This document shows, piece after piece, positions 1 to 8,152 of a stretch of DNA of 64,000 nucleotides. Below the pieces are notes generated by a model. It searched no databases. It was not told the DNA's origin and saw only the letters and a list, made by a program, of their open reading frames with translations. The stretch lies in NCBI RefSeq assembly GCF_002080045.1, contig NZ_MUIN01000016.1:50404-114403 (forward strand), in the 5' to 3' direction. A program made the position numbers and the translations under genes. The number at the start of each line of letters is the position of its first letter. Within the stretch, counting starts at the first letter, position 1. This stretch comes from Pseudomonas sp. Bc-h. GTDB lineage: Bacteria; Pseudomonadota; Gammaproteobacteria; Pseudomonadales; Pseudomonadaceae.

Positions 1-2
1 TG

Positions 3-1736
3 CTGCCATCCAATGAGGGCCGTGGCTATGTGCTGCGTCGCATCATTCGTCGTGCCTGCCGTCACGGCAACAAGCTGGGCGCCAAAGGCAGCTTCTTCTA
101 CCAGATCGTCGCCGCTCTGGTTGCCGAGATGGGCGAAGCCTTCCCGGAACTGAAATCCCAGCAAGCTCATATCGAGCGCGTGCTGAAAGCCGAAGAAGAG
201 CAGTTCGCCAAGACCCTGGAACAGGGCCTGAAAATCCTCGAGCAGGATCTGGCCGAGCTCAAAGGCACCGTCGTGCCGGGCGATGTGGTGTTCAAGCTGT
301 ACGACACCTACGGTTTCCCGATGGACCTGACCGGCGACATCGCCCGCGAACGTAATCTGACCCTCGATGAGGCGGGTTTCGAGCGCGAGATGGACGCCCA
401 GCGTGAGCGCGCCCGTTCCGCCAGCTCGTTCGGCATGGACTACAACAGCCTGGTCAAGGTTGATGTGGCCACCGAGTTCACCGGTTACAGCGCTACTGCC
501 GGCGAAGCCAAAGTGGTGGCTCTGTATAAAGAGGGCGTGGCAGTCGAGCAATTGAGCGAAGGCGAAGATGGCGTGGTCATCCTTGACCGCACGCCGTTCT
601 ACGCTGAATCCGGTGGCCAGATCGGCGACAGCGGCTATCTCACCGCTGGCGATGTCCGTTTTGACGTAAGCGACACCACCAAGACCGGCGGTGCTTTCCT
701 GCATCACGGCATTCAAGTGTCGGGCAGTCTGAAAGTCGGCGCGACCGTGAGCACTCAAGTCGCTGCCGAAGTGCGCCAGGCCACTTCGCTGAACCATTCG
801 GCCACTCACTTGCTCCACGCGGCACTGCGTCAGGTGCTGGGTGATCACGTTCAGCAGAAAGGCTCTCTGGTCGACAGTCAGCGTCTGCGCTTTGACTTCA
901 GCCACTTCGAGGCGATCAAGCCAGAGCAGATCAAGGCGCTGGAAGACATCGTCAACGCCGAAGTACGCAAGAACACTGCGGTGGAAACCGAAGAAACCGA
1001 CATCGAAACCGCCAAGAAGAAGGGCGCCATGGCGCTGTTCGGCGAGAAGTACGGCGACAGCGTTCGCGTATTGAGCATGGGTGGCGATTTCTCGGTCGAG
1101 CTGTGTGGGGGTATTCACGCCAACCGTACCGGCGACATCGCGCTGTTCAAGATCATCAGCGAAGGCGGCGTGGCTGCCGGCGTGCGTCGTATCGAAGCAG
1201 TGACTGGCGCAGTAGCGCTGGCCTACCTGAACGGCGCCGAAGAACAATTGAAGGAAGCCGCGAACCTGGTCAAGGGCAATCGCGACAACCTGCTGGACAA
1301 GCTGAGCGCTGTCCTGGAACGCAATCGTCTGTTGGAAAAACAGCTGGAGCAACTGCAAGCCAAGGCGGCCAGCGCTGCGGGCGACGATTTGTCGGCTTCG
1401 GCAGTGGACGTCAAGGGCGCCAAGGTCCTCGCTGCCCGTCTCGACGGTCAGGATGGCAAGGCGCTGCTGGCTCTGGTGGATCAGTTGAAGAACAAACTCG
1501 GCCGCGCAGTGATCCTGCTCGGCGGTGTGCACGAAGACAAGGTCGTCTTGGTGGCAGGCGTCACCAAAGACCTGACTGGCCAACTCAAAGCCGGTGATTT
1601 GATGAAGCAAGCGGCCGCTGCCGTGGGTGGTAAAGGTGGTGGTCGTCCTGACATGGCGCAAGGTGGTGGCGTTGACGCCGCTGGCCTGGACGCAGCGCTT
1701 GCGCTGGCGGTTCCATTCGCCGAACAGGGAATGTAA
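3..1736 (+). CDS. alaS: Alanyl-tRNA synthetase, 5'-truncated by the window edge
   Basis: Charges tRNA-Ala with alanine in the cytoplasm and clears mischarged Ser/Gly. The reading frame is open from the first bases (LPSNEGRGYVLRR, the end of the catalytic domain) and gives 577 residues, about two thirds of the usual ~874; the start lies outside the window. Visible are the editing-domain metal motifs HSATH (about residue 265) and CGGIH (about residue 365), a coiled-coil linker around residues 410-460, and the glycine-rich C-Ala end GGKGGGRPDMAQGGG. It is followed by a short hairpin and then lysC, the usual Pseudomonas order. Identification is certain. Confidence 0.98.
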   Translation: MPSNEGRGYVLRRIIRRACRHGNKLGAKGSFFYQIVAALVAEMGEAFPELKSQQAHIERVLKAEEEQFAKTLEQGLKILEQDLAELKGTVVPGDVVFKLYDTYGFPMDLTGDIARERNLTLDEAGFEREMDAQRERARSASSFGMDYNSLVKVDVATEFTGYSATAGEAKVVALYKEGVAVEQLSEGEDGVVILDRTPFYAESGGQIGDSGYLTAGDVRFDVSDTTKTGGAFLHHGIQVSGSLKVGATVSTQVAAEVRQATSLNHSATHLLHAALRQVLGDHVQQKGSLVDSQRLRFDFSHFEAIKPEQIKALEDIVNAEVRKNTAVETEETDIETAKKKGAMALFGEKYGDSVRVLSMGGDFSVELCGGIHANRTGDIALFKIISEGGVAAGVRRIEAVTGAVALAYLNGAEEQLKEAANLVKGNRDNLLDKLSAVLERNRLLEKQLEQLQAKAASAAGDDLSASAVDVKGAKVLAARLDGQDGKALLALVDQLKNKLGRAVILLGGVHEDKVVLVAGVTKDLTGQLKAGDLMKQAAAAVGGKGGGRPDMAQGGGVDAAGLDAALALAVPFAEQGM

Positions 1737-1760
1737 GGGAAGCTGAGTCGACCCACCGGG

Positions 1761-1790
1761 GCCTGCTATCCGGCAGGCTTCGGCGTTTTG
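1761..1790 (+). terminator. Possible alaS terminator hairpin
   Basis: GCCTGC and GCAGGC (1761-1778) form a 6-bp stem, followed by a short TTTT run near 1787. It lies between alaS and lysC. The U-tract is weak, so it may only attenuate read-through. Confidence 0.4.
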
Positions 1791-1839
1791 CGGTTTGAAT
1801 GTTTAACGGGGGCCCTTCATGGGCTGAGGCGGCTTTGAG

Positions 1840-3072
1840 ATGGCTTTAATCGTACAGAAATTTGGCGGCACCTCCGTGGGCTCGGTAGAGCGCATCGAGC
1901 AGGTAGCCGACAAAGTCAAAAAATTCCGCGAGGCGGGTGATGATCTGGTGGTGGTTCTGTCCGCCATGAGCGGCGAAACCAATCGCCTGATCGACCTGGC
2001 CAGGCAGATCACCGATCAACCGGTTCCTCGCGAACTGGACGTGATCGTCTCCACCGGCGAGCAGGTCACCATTGCCTTGCTGGCCATGGCGTTGATGAAA
2101 CGCGGTGTGCCAGCGGTATCCTATACCGGCAATCAGGTTCGCATCCTGACCGACAGCGCGCACAACAAGGCGCGTATTCTGCAGATCGACGATCAGAAAA
2201 TCCGCGCTGACCTGAAAGAAGGTCGTGTGGTCGTGGTCGCGGGTTTCCAGGGTGTCGACGAAAACGGCAATATCACGACCCTGGGTCGTGGCGGTTCCGA
2301 TACCACCGGTGTGGCGCTGGCAGCGGCCTTGAAAGCTGACGAATGCCAGATCTACACCGACGTCGACGGCGTCTACACCACCGACCCGCGCGTTGTGCCT
2401 CAGGCGCAGCGTCTGGAGAAGATCACCTTCGAAGAGATGCTGGAAATGGCCAGCCTCGGTTCCAAGGTGCTGCAGATCCGTTCGGTCGAGTTCGCCGGCA
2501 AGTACAACGTCCCGCTGCGCGTACTGCACAGCTTCAAGGAGGGTCCAGGCACCCTCATTACTATCGATGAAGAGGAATCCATGGAACAGCCGATCATTTC
2601 TGGCATCGCCTTCAACCGCGACGAAGCCAAACTGACGATCCGTGGCGTGCCAGACATCCCGGGCGTTGCGTTCAAGATTCTGGGCCCTATCAGCGGCGCG
2701 AACATCGAAGTCGACATGATCGTGCAGAATGTTGCGCACGATAACACCACCGACTTTACGTTCACCGTGCATCGCAACGAGTACGAGCAGGCGCTGAGCG
2801 TGCTGCAGAATACCGCCAAGGAGCTTGGTGCCCGCGAAGTGATCGGCGACACCAAGATCGCCAAGGTCTCCATCGTCGGCGTGGGCATGCGTTCCCACGC
2901 AGGCGTTGCCAGCCGCATGTTCGAAGCGCTGGCCAAGGAAACCATCAACATCCAGATGATCTCCACTTCCGAAATCAAGGTTTCGGTCGTGATCGAAGAA
3001 AAGTATCTGGAGCTGGCTGTGCGCGCCCTGCACACGGCTTTCGAGCTCGACGCTCCCCGCCAGGGCGAGTAA
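1840..3072 (+). CDS. lysC: Aspartate kinase
   Basis: Phosphorylates aspartate, the first step to lysine, threonine and methionine and to diaminopimelate. The 410-residue protein starts MALIVQKFGGTSVG, the nucleotide/aspartate-binding signature of the amino-acid kinase fold (residues 1 to ~245). Two ACT regulatory domains follow (about 265-400), so feedback by lysine and/or threonine is expected. An in-frame ATG at 2581 (codon 248) has GAGG just upstream, at the position where other class-alpha2beta2 aspartokinases start their beta subunit. It sits between alaS and rsmA with its own terminator. Confidence 0.97.
   Translation: MALIVQKFGGTSVGSVERIEQVADKVKKFREAGDDLVVVLSAMSGETNRLIDLARQITDQPVPRELDVIVSTGEQVTIALLAMALMKRGVPAVSYTGNQVRILTDSAHNKARILQIDDQKIRADLKEGRVVVVAGFQGVDENGNITTLGRGGSDTTGVALAAALKADECQIYTDVDGVYTTDPRVVPQAQRLEKITFEEMLEMASLGSKVLQIRSVEFAGKYNVPLRVLHSFKEGPGTLITIDEEESMEQPIISGIAFNRDEAKLTIRGVPDIPGVAFKILGPISGANIEVDMIVQNVAHDNTTDFTFTVHRNEYEQALSVLQNTAKELGAREVIGDTKIAKVSIVGVGMRSHAGVASRMFEALAKETINIQMISTSEIKVSVVIEEKYLELAVRALHTAFELDAPRQGE
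2581..3072 (+). other. Possible in-frame internal start: aspartokinase beta subunit
   Basis: An ATG in the lysC frame begins MEQPIISGIAF just ahead of the two ACT domains, with the SD-like AAGAGGAATCC directly upstream. Bacillus and Corynebacterium make a separate beta subunit from such a start within lysC. That this Pseudomonas does so is inference; the product would have 163 residues. Confidence 0.45.
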
Positions 3073-3085
3073 GGGTTGAGCGAAG

Positions 3086-3114
3086 GGCGCGGTGAATACC
3101 GCGCCTTTCGTGTT
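3086..3114 (+). terminator. lysC terminator
   Basis: A perfect 8-bp GC-rich stem (GGCGCGGT/ACCGCGCC, loop GAAT) is followed by TTTCGTGTTT, 14 bases after the lysC stop codon. Confidence 0.75.
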
Positions 3115-3253
3115 TCTGATGTGCGCGAGAAAACTGTTTTTTTTCCGGCGCTAGTCAATACTCAGGCGTAGACCTGGTACCGATGCTGGATCGGGCCGAT
3201 GCCTTTTGGTTGTGCAGACTGTTGTCCCTGAATGCAGTGTTGAGGAGATAGGT

Positions 3254-3442
3254 ATGCTGATTTTGACCCGTCGGTGCGCGGAGAGCCTGATTATCGGTGA
3301 CGGTGAAATCACCGTGACCGTGCTCGGCGTAAAAGGTAATCAAGTACGAATTGGGGTCAACGCACCCAAGGAAGTCGCGGTTCACCGCGAAGAGATTTAC
3401 CTGCGTATCAAGAAAGAGAAGGACCAGGAACCAAGCCATTAA
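3254..3442 (+). CDS. rsmA: Carbon storage regulator RsmA/CsrA
   Basis: A 62-residue RNA-binding dimer that binds GGA motifs in mRNA leaders and represses or stabilises targets of the Gac/Rsm system (secondary metabolism, biofilm, type VI secretion). The sequence MLILTRRCAESLIIGD, the VTVLGVKGNQVRIGVNAP strand region and the VHREEIY segment are diagnostic. The ATG at 3254 is chosen because TGAGGAGATAGGT supplies an SD just upstream and the family always begins MLILTRR. It lies between lysC and tRNA-Ser, the conserved Pseudomonas position. Confidence 0.97.
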   Translation: MLILTRRCAESLIIGDGEITVTVLGVKGNQVRIGVNAPKEVAVHREEIYLRIKKEKDQEPSH

Positions 3443-3461
3443 TTTTTATTGAATTTTTGGT

Positions 3462-3490
3462 TTGCAAACGGGGAAAAGGGTGGTTATTAT
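3462..3490 (+). promoter_or_regulatory. tRNA-Ser promoter
   Basis: TTGCAA (3462-3467) and TATTAT (3485-3490) are separated by 17 bp, a sigma70-type pair ending 14 bases before the mature tRNA-Ser. Confidence 0.6.
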
Positions 3491-3504
3491 ACGCCCCGTG
3501 TTGC

Positions 3505-3595
3505 GGAGAGCTGGCCGAGTGGCCGAAGGCGCTCCCCTGCTAAGGGAGTACACCTCAAAAGGGTGTCGGGGGTTCGAATCCCCCGTTCTCCGCCA
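3505..3595 (+). tRNA. tRNA-Ser(GCU)
   Basis: A 91-nt class II tRNA. The acceptor GGAGAGC pairs with GTTCTCC, the anticodon loop CTGCTAA gives GCU, there is a long variable arm (ACACCTCAAAAGGGTGT), the T-arm is GGGGG TTCGAAT CCCCC, and CCA is encoded at the 3' end. It reads AGC/AGU codons. Confidence 0.97.
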
Positions 3596-3661
3596 TTATT
3601 TGCGTAGTACGTTGTAATCTGGCTTTATCGGTAAGTTGTTGAATTTACTAGAAAAAAGTTC

Positions 3662-3689
3662 TTGACCAAAAGATTTGACGGCCTATAAT
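3662..3689 (+). promoter_or_regulatory. tRNA-Arg promoter
   Basis: TTGACC and a perfect TATAAT with 16-bp spacing lie 15 bases upstream of the first tRNA-Arg. This is the strongest sigma70 promoter visible in the window. Confidence 0.75.
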
Positions 3690-3703
3690 GCGCGGCAACA
3701 AAT

Positions 3704-3780
3704 GCACTCGTAGCTCAGCTGGATAGAGTACTCGGCTACGAACCGAGCGGTCACAGGTTCGAATCCTGTCGAGTGCACCA
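3704..3780 (+). tRNA. tRNA-Arg(ACG), copy 1
   Basis: A 77-nt cloverleaf with acceptor GCACTCG/CGAGTGC, anticodon stem CTCGG/CCGAG with loop CTACGAA (anticodon ACG, read as ICG after deamination), T-arm ACAGG/CCTGT and encoded CCA. It decodes CGU/CGC/CGA. Confidence 0.97.
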
Positions 3781-3915
3781 TTTAAGCGTTGTTGGTAGCA
3801 ATACGGACAACTGCTTTAAGAAAGAGCCTGGCTTCAACAGGTCTTCGGAAGTACCACTCACTTCCAGAAGTAAAACGCAGTGACCAGAGGTGATCTGGTT
3901 TATCAAGCGCCACAT

Positions 3916-3992
3916 GCACTCGTAGCTCAGCTGGATAGAGTACTCGGCTACGAACCGAGCGGTCACAGGTTCGAATCCTGTCGAGTGCACCA
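3916..3992 (+). tRNA. tRNA-Arg(ACG), copy 2
   Basis: Base-for-base identical to the copy at 3704-3780, including CCA, and separated from it by 135 bp. No separate strong promoter is obvious, so the two are probably cotranscribed. A strong hairpin terminator follows immediately. Confidence 0.97.
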
Positions 3993-4003
3993 TAAAACGA
4001 AAA

Positions 4004-4028
4004 CCCCGCATGCAAATGCGGGGTTTTT
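4004..4028 (+). terminator. Bidirectional terminator after tRNA-Arg
   Basis: CCCCGCAT/ATGCGGGG hairpin flanked by AAAA on the left and TTTTT on the right. It can end both the rightward tRNA transcript and the leftward DUF4124 gene, whose stop codon is at 4035. Confidence 0.85.
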
Positions 4029-4034
4029 GCTTTT

Positions 4035-4532
4035 CTACGGTTTACGTTTCTCGCGTTTGCCTTTCACGCAGCCGTATTCATCGAACGTGACCTGTCGGCT
4101 TCGCCCTTTCTTTTCCGTGTACACGTACCTCATTTCGCCGTTACGTTCGACGATTCGGTCGGGCTTGCCCAGCAAACTCTCCACATCTCGCTTGGTCATG
4201 CCTGTCGGTGTCTGCTCATTGATAATGGCTCGGCGGCGATTTTGCGGGCTCAATACATTTCCGCATCCATCATCGCGTTGGCCGACCACCACCAATTCCC
4301 TGTTTTTCGTAACGTTCGCGGCTTCTTTCGCGGGCGTGCTGGCCGGCGCAAGCATTCCAGGTGGCGCATTATGAGCCTCCTGCAATTTCAGCTCATGCCC
4401 TGGCGGGCAGCTAAGGGTGGTGAAGGTGACGTTGCCGGTGGAGTCTTCGCAGCGGTGGACCGTGGTGCCCCATGCCAGCAGCGGAAGAAAGAGCAGGGCA
4501 GCAATAACCGATTTACGGATGTCCAAGAGCAT
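4035..4532 (-). CDS. Exported DUF4124-type protein
   Basis: 165 residues. A signal peptide (about residues 1-22, ending LLPLLAWGT or nearby) is followed by a DUF4124-like start (VHRCEDSTGNVTFTTLSCP), the short cysteine-bearing module often found at the N-terminus of Pseudomonas envelope proteins. The C-terminal half (TKRDVESLLGKPDRIV...MRYVYTEKKG) resembles the SmpA/OmlA-like fold in which a strand-helix follows LLGKP. AAGGAGG stands 8 bases before the ATG. Function unknown; the neighbours (tRNAs, mgtE) give no clue. Confidence 0.8.
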   Translation of the reverse strand: MLLDIRKSVIAALLFLPLLAWGTTVHRCEDSTGNVTFTTLSCPPGHELKLQEAHNAPPGMLAPASTPAKEAANVTKNRELVVVGQRDDGCGNVLSPQNRRRAIINEQTPTGMTKRDVESLLGKPDRIVERNGEMRYVYTEKKGRSRQVTFDEYGCVKGKREKRKP

Positions 4533-4853
4533 GGCTACGTCCTCCTTGACGGGTGTCGGGGCAGACTAGCCAGATGATTTTTCGGCGGCGAGCGTGTTTT
4601 CTTCTCCGGATGTGACGTCGTAGCAATACCGACTCGGACAATGCTTAACATTGTGTTGCAAGCGATTGTTCCGAGTTGAATTTTTAACATGAAGCGCCGG
4701 CAAGCGGTGTATGATTGCGCCCGTCAGCCCCGCCGGGGCTTGTGGAATACCTCCATGGACTTACCCAGTAGCAACTCAGCATCAAGCTTTACCAATCAAG
4801 AATCGACTGATTGATCTTCCGGCGTGGTCCACTGCTGGGAGTGGAGTTCGCCT
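4533..4853. other. Intergenic region upstream of mgtE
   Basis: 321 bp carrying divergent promoters for the DUF4124 gene and mgtE. It holds a short GC hairpin (AGCCCC-GGGGCT, 4726-4740) and a 19-codon open frame at 4755. No Mg-riboswitch fold could be recognised by eye. Confidence 0.5.
4755..4814 (+). other. Possible leader peptide of mgtE
   Basis: ATG GAC TTA CCC AGT... encodes MDLPSSNSASSFTNQESTD then TGA, ending 39 bases before the mgtE ATG and placed just after a GC hairpin. Upstream ORFs with acidic or Pro codons near the start control Mg transporters in enterobacteria (mgtL), which suggests a comparison. There is no good SD, so this remains speculative. Confidence 0.25.
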
Positions 4854-6296
4854 ATGACCGAAATCGAAGTAAAAAAAACGCAGGAAAGCCTTCAGGATCG
4901 CCTTGCTCAAGTCGTCGATCTGCTGCAGCGTCAGCGCGTCGTCGAGGACCTGACTCATCGTCAGGAAGGTCAACACCAGGATCGTGTAGAAAACCTCGTT
5001 CACCGGCAGAATCTCGTCGAACTGCAGCGCAAGCTCGATGATCTGCACTCCGCCGATGTTGCCTATATTCTCGAAGCCCTCCCTGTTGAGGACCGTCTGA
5101 CGGTCTGGCAACTGGTCAAGGCCGAGCGTGACGGCGACATCCTGCTTGAAGTATCCGACTCCGTACGTGAAACGCTGATCGCCGACATGGACGATCACGA
5201 GTTGTTGGCCGCTGCCAAGGAAATGGACGCGGACGAGCTCGCCGACCTCGCGCCCGAATTGCCACGCGACGTCGTGCACGAACTCATGGAGGCGCTGGAC
5301 AGCCAGCAGCGTGAGCGCGTGCGCTCGGCTTTGTCCTATGACGAAGAGCAGGTTGGCGCGCTGATGGACTTCGAGATGGTCACCATCCGCGAAGACGTCA
5401 GCCTTGAAGTGGTATTGCGTTATCTGCGCCGCCTGAAGGAGCTACCCGGCCACACGGACAAATTGTTCGTGGTCGATTCCGACGGCGTTCTCAAAGGCGT
5501 CCTGCCGATCAAGCGTCTGTTGGTCAATGACCCGGAAAAGCAAGTGTCGGAGGTCATGGCCAGTGATCCGGTGAGTTTCCACCCGGACGGCGATGCCTAT
5601 GAAGCCGCGCAGGCCTTCGAGCGTTACGACCTTATTTCCTCTCCCGTGGTCGACAAGAACGGCAAGCTGATCGGCCGTCTGACCATCGACGAAATGGTCG
5701 ACCTGATCCGTGAAGAGAGTGAAACCGAAGTCCTGAACATGGCCGGTCTGCGTGAAGAGGAAGATATTTTTGCGTCGGTTTGGCGTTCATTGCGTAACCG
5801 CTGGTCATGGCTGGCCGTCAACCTGATCACTGCCTTCCTCGCTTCGCGAGTCATCGGTCTTTTCGAGGGCTCCATCGAAAAGCTTGTGGCCTTGGCAGCG
5901 TTGATGCCGATCGTGGCCGGTATCGGTGGTAACTCGGGCAACCAGACCATCACCATGATCGTTCGCGCCATGGCCCTGGATCAGGTAAGCACCGGCAACA
6001 CCTCGCGCCTGATGAGAAAGGAGCTGGGCGTTGCGTTGGTCAACGGTCTGGTCTGGGGTGGGGTGATCGGCGTTGTGGCTTATCTGCTTTACCACAGCTG
6101 GTCGCTGGGCGTAGTGATGACCGCGGCCATGACACTGAATCTGCTGCTCGCGGCCTTCATGGGCGTAGCGATCCCCATGACCCTGGCGCGATTCGGGCGT
6201 GACCCGGCGATGGGCGCCAGTGTCATGATCACCGCCATGACCGACAGCGGAGGGTTCTTTATCTTCCTCGGGCTCGCGACAGTGTTCCTGCTGTAG
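4854..6296 (+). CDS. mgtE: Magnesium transporter MgtE
   Basis: Inner-membrane Mg2+ channel gated by cytoplasmic Mg2+. Of 480 residues, an MgtE N domain of superhelical repeats spans about 40-140, a pair of CBS domains about 145-265 (ending GRLTIDEMVDLIREE), a linker helix follows and five membrane helices span about 290-480. The pore signature GNSGNQ and a C-terminal TDSGGFFIFLGLATVFLL are present. The ATG at 4854 is preferred because GGAG lies upstream and the N-terminus MTEIEVKK matches family length; an upstream ATG at 4824 is less likely. It has its own terminator. Confidence 0.95.
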   Translation: MTEIEVKKTQESLQDRLAQVVDLLQRQRVVEDLTHRQEGQHQDRVENLVHRQNLVELQRKLDDLHSADVAYILEALPVEDRLTVWQLVKAERDGDILLEVSDSVRETLIADMDDHELLAAAKEMDADELADLAPELPRDVVHELMEALDSQQRERVRSALSYDEEQVGALMDFEMVTIREDVSLEVVLRYLRRLKELPGHTDKLFVVDSDGVLKGVLPIKRLLVNDPEKQVSEVMASDPVSFHPDGDAYEAAQAFERYDLISSPVVDKNGKLIGRLTIDEMVDLIREESETEVLNMAGLREEEDIFASVWRSLRNRWSWLAVNLITAFLASRVIGLFEGSIEKLVALAALMPIVAGIGGNSGNQTITMIVRAMALDQVSTGNTSRLMRKELGVALVNGLVWGGVIGVVAYLLYHSWSLGVVMTAAMTLNLLLAAFMGVAIPMTLARFGRDPAMGASVMITAMTDSGGFFIFLGLATVFLL

Positions 6297-6315
6297 GCCT
6301 TGCGCAAAAACAAAG

Positions 6316-6340
6316 AACCGCCGCTGAGGCGGTTTTTTTT
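6316..6340 (+). terminator. mgtE terminator
   Basis: AACCGCC/GGCGGTT stem with a GCTGA loop and eight T residues, 20 bases after the mgtE stop codon. Confidence 0.9.
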
Positions 6341-6387
6341 GTCTGTGTGTTAACCGCGATCAAGCGAGTTCGACCAAACGGCAGGCA

Positions 6388-6414
6388 CAAAAAAGCCAGC
6401 TCAAGGCTGGCTTT
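6388..6414 (-). terminator. amrZ terminator
   Basis: AAAGCCAGC/GCTGGCTTT stem with an oligo-T run on the minus strand, 22 bases past the amrZ stop codon. Confidence 0.85.
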
Positions 6415-6435
6415 CAAGTCTCTGGCAAGTGCGAC

Positions 6436-6762
6436 TTATTCGTCGTCGTTCGCCAGGCTGGTGTCATGAGCGATCAGGGAAACCAGAGCGTTTTGCTGAC
6501 GATGGGCGAGCTGGCGGAAGCGTTGCAGCAGTTCGCGCTCATGCAGCGACAGCTCGGGGCTGTCCAGGCGCAGCTTTGGCTCGTCACCGAGCGCGCCTTC
6601 TTGAATCAGGCTTTGTTCGAGACGCGCAATGATTTCAGAGTTCATGCTGCGATGGTTGTCCTTGGAAACCTCCGCAATACGCTCGCGCATGCCTTCAGGG
6701 AGACGGACAACGAACTTGTCAGCTGTGCGACTGGAATAATTGGCCTGTTTCATAGGGCTCAT
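6436..6762 (-). CDS. amrZ: Ribbon-helix-helix regulator AmrZ/AlgZ
   Basis: A 108-residue global regulator of alginate, motility, c-di-GMP and iron genes. The RHH core (about residues 11-55) reads SSRTADKFVVRLPEGMRE and SMNSEIIARLEQSL, nearly the text of P. aeruginosa AmrZ. The C-terminal tetramerisation part (LDSPELSLHERELLQRFRQL) is also conserved. The N-terminus is two or three residues shorter than the P. aeruginosa form. No clear SD precedes either ATG (6762 or 6753). It is monocistronic with its own terminator. Confidence 0.95.
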   Translation of the reverse strand: MSPMKQANYSSRTADKFVVRLPEGMRERIAEVSKDNHRSMNSEIIARLEQSLIQEGALGDEPKLRLDSPELSLHERELLQRFRQLAHRQQNALVSLIAHDTSLANDDE

Positions 6763-7205
6763 ATATTTAACCGATTTAGTTCAAAGGGGAGGCGGTTCTT
6801 GCATTAGGCCGCGAGATGTCATCGTCTGACTGTCTTTTTGGCGAAATGTTCAACCGGCCAACATAAAGGTCCGTCATCATGCATCAATCCGTCGGAACCT
6901 TGGCGTCAAATCTGTGACAATATTGAACTAGATAAAGGCGTTTAGCCAGCACCAATTATCAGAAATGCGTTCTGGTTTGCAAAGTTCCCGGACACCACTC
7001 ATCCGGACGATAGCCGCAGGGTACGTGGGTTTGCGCCATGATGGCTATCTGTCTTCAGAGTAGAGGTGTCTGGGGAAATTTTCGAGAAAGCTGACAAGAA
7101 AGAGACGAAGGGTCTGTCAAAGAATAGATAGCAGGTGTGTCACGAGTGTGCACAAACCGTATCAGATCGCGCTACAAAAGCCGGATCAGGCTGTTTCAAC
7201 ACCGG
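6763..7205. other. Intergenic region upstream of amrZ
   Basis: 443 bp without a credible gene. It must hold the amrZ promoter. A TTTTTGGCGAAATG stretch near 6834 recalls the TTGGCAAAA type of AmrZ site, which would fit autoregulation, but the match is partial. Confidence 0.4.
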
Positions 7206-7403
7206 TCAAGGCTTGGCCTGGCGCAACACCGGGTCGAATTTGATCCGTCGGCCTACGAACAAGGCAGCCACGAACAGACTGGCAAAGATCCCCGCAACTG
7301 CCTTCGCTACGGTCCCCAAGGTATCCATTGACGATGGGAGCAGTTGATCGACTGCAAGGGCCATGATGGTGAGAATCATGAAAGACAGTGCTGCTTTTGA
7401 CAT
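7206..7403 (-). CDS. Small two-helix membrane protein, unknown
   Basis: 65 residues: SKAALSFMILTIMALAVDQL and VAKAVAGIFASLFVAALFVG form two membrane helices joined by a polar stretch, with a short basic C-terminal tail (GRRIKFDPVLRQ). A moderate SD (AAGAGAA) precedes the ATG. It lies 53 bases downstream of another small minus-strand gene, so the two are probably cotranscribed. I do not recognise the family. Confidence 0.6.
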   Translation of the reverse strand: MSKAALSFMILTIMALAVDQLLPSSMDTLGTVAKAVAGIFASLFVAALFVGRRIKFDPVLRQAKP

Positions 7404-7456
7404 GGCGGTTCTCTTGACGGTGGACAGATTGGCAAATCCCGTTTCAAGTCGAGGGG

Positions 7457-7690
7457 TCAGAATACCCAGCGTTCCGAACGATCCACTGGAATGGCTTCAT
7501 CAGTGTCATTAGCCAGCATGGCGTCGGAGCGGTGCGCCGGCATTGCGGCGAAACGCGGGGCCTGCTTCATCATGTAGTGGGGTTGAGCCTGAACGGCGAC
7601 GCTCTCGGTTTTGCTGCCATCGTCATGGAAATGGAAAGCCACCAGTGCGACGAGGGCTGCAGCATTCAACAAGGAGAGAGTCATGTTCAT
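7457..7690 (-). CDS. Small single-pass membrane or exported protein, unknown
   Basis: 77 residues when started at the ATG with GAAGG 8 bases upstream. The frame is open further 5' to 7870, but that part has no SD and unlikely composition. A hydrophobic N-terminus (MNMTLSLLNAAALVALVAF) is followed by a His/Met-containing hydrophilic tail (FHFHDDGS, HYMMKQ), which could bind metal; this is only a composition remark. It probably shares a transcript with the 65-residue gene downstream. Confidence 0.5.
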   Translation of the reverse strand: MNMTLSLLNAAALVALVAFHFHDDGSKTESVAVQAQPHYMMKQAPRFAAMPAHRSDAMLANDTDEAIPVDRSERWVF

Positions 7691-8152
7691 CTCGGGTACC
7701 TTCGCTTGGACTTGGTTATAGAAGGGATTTGCACGAGCAAGAAGAATGCAGTCTGCATGCCAAGCGAATTCAGATAAAAAATACAATTGAATCAATAACT
7801 TATATATCGGATAGGTGGCATTCGGGTTGCAGATTGCAATGATGTCATTTTGCGGTATTGCAAATTGCATGATGCGGATTCCAGAACACCTTGGTGTTCA
7901 ACGGACTACAGCCTGAAAAGACAATGACGACATGACAAATCGGGGGCTTGCCGTTAACATGCTCGCCGTCCCGCTGGCACGGTTTTGAGCGCTGGCGCCG
8001 GGTTTTAGCCTATCGATCAGGGTCTCAGATTCGGCCGGTAGCGCAAGACACCGCAAGAGGGTTCGTTCGGCTTTCAGGGAACTGTAACCCGATGATAACG
8101 CTGAAAAATGCTTGATCGGTTTGTCTGAAAACCGGAAGATGTCCGCCGCAGT
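7691..8152. other. AT-richer intergenic stretch
   Basis: 462 bp with lower GC than its surroundings, notably 7770-7870, between the small membrane genes and the unusual tRNA-Arg(CCU). No gene or terminator could be supported. Confidence 0.4.

Noticed and set aside
1846..3033. A 395-residue open frame antisense to lysC
   Set aside because: Mirror frame of a certain gene; composition dominated by His/Asp/Val from reverse-complement codons.
3505..3992. Integration site (prophage or island) at the tRNA cluster
   Set aside because: No integrase gene or repeated tRNA 3' end beyond the intact tandem tRNA-Arg copies; flanking genes are in conserved order.
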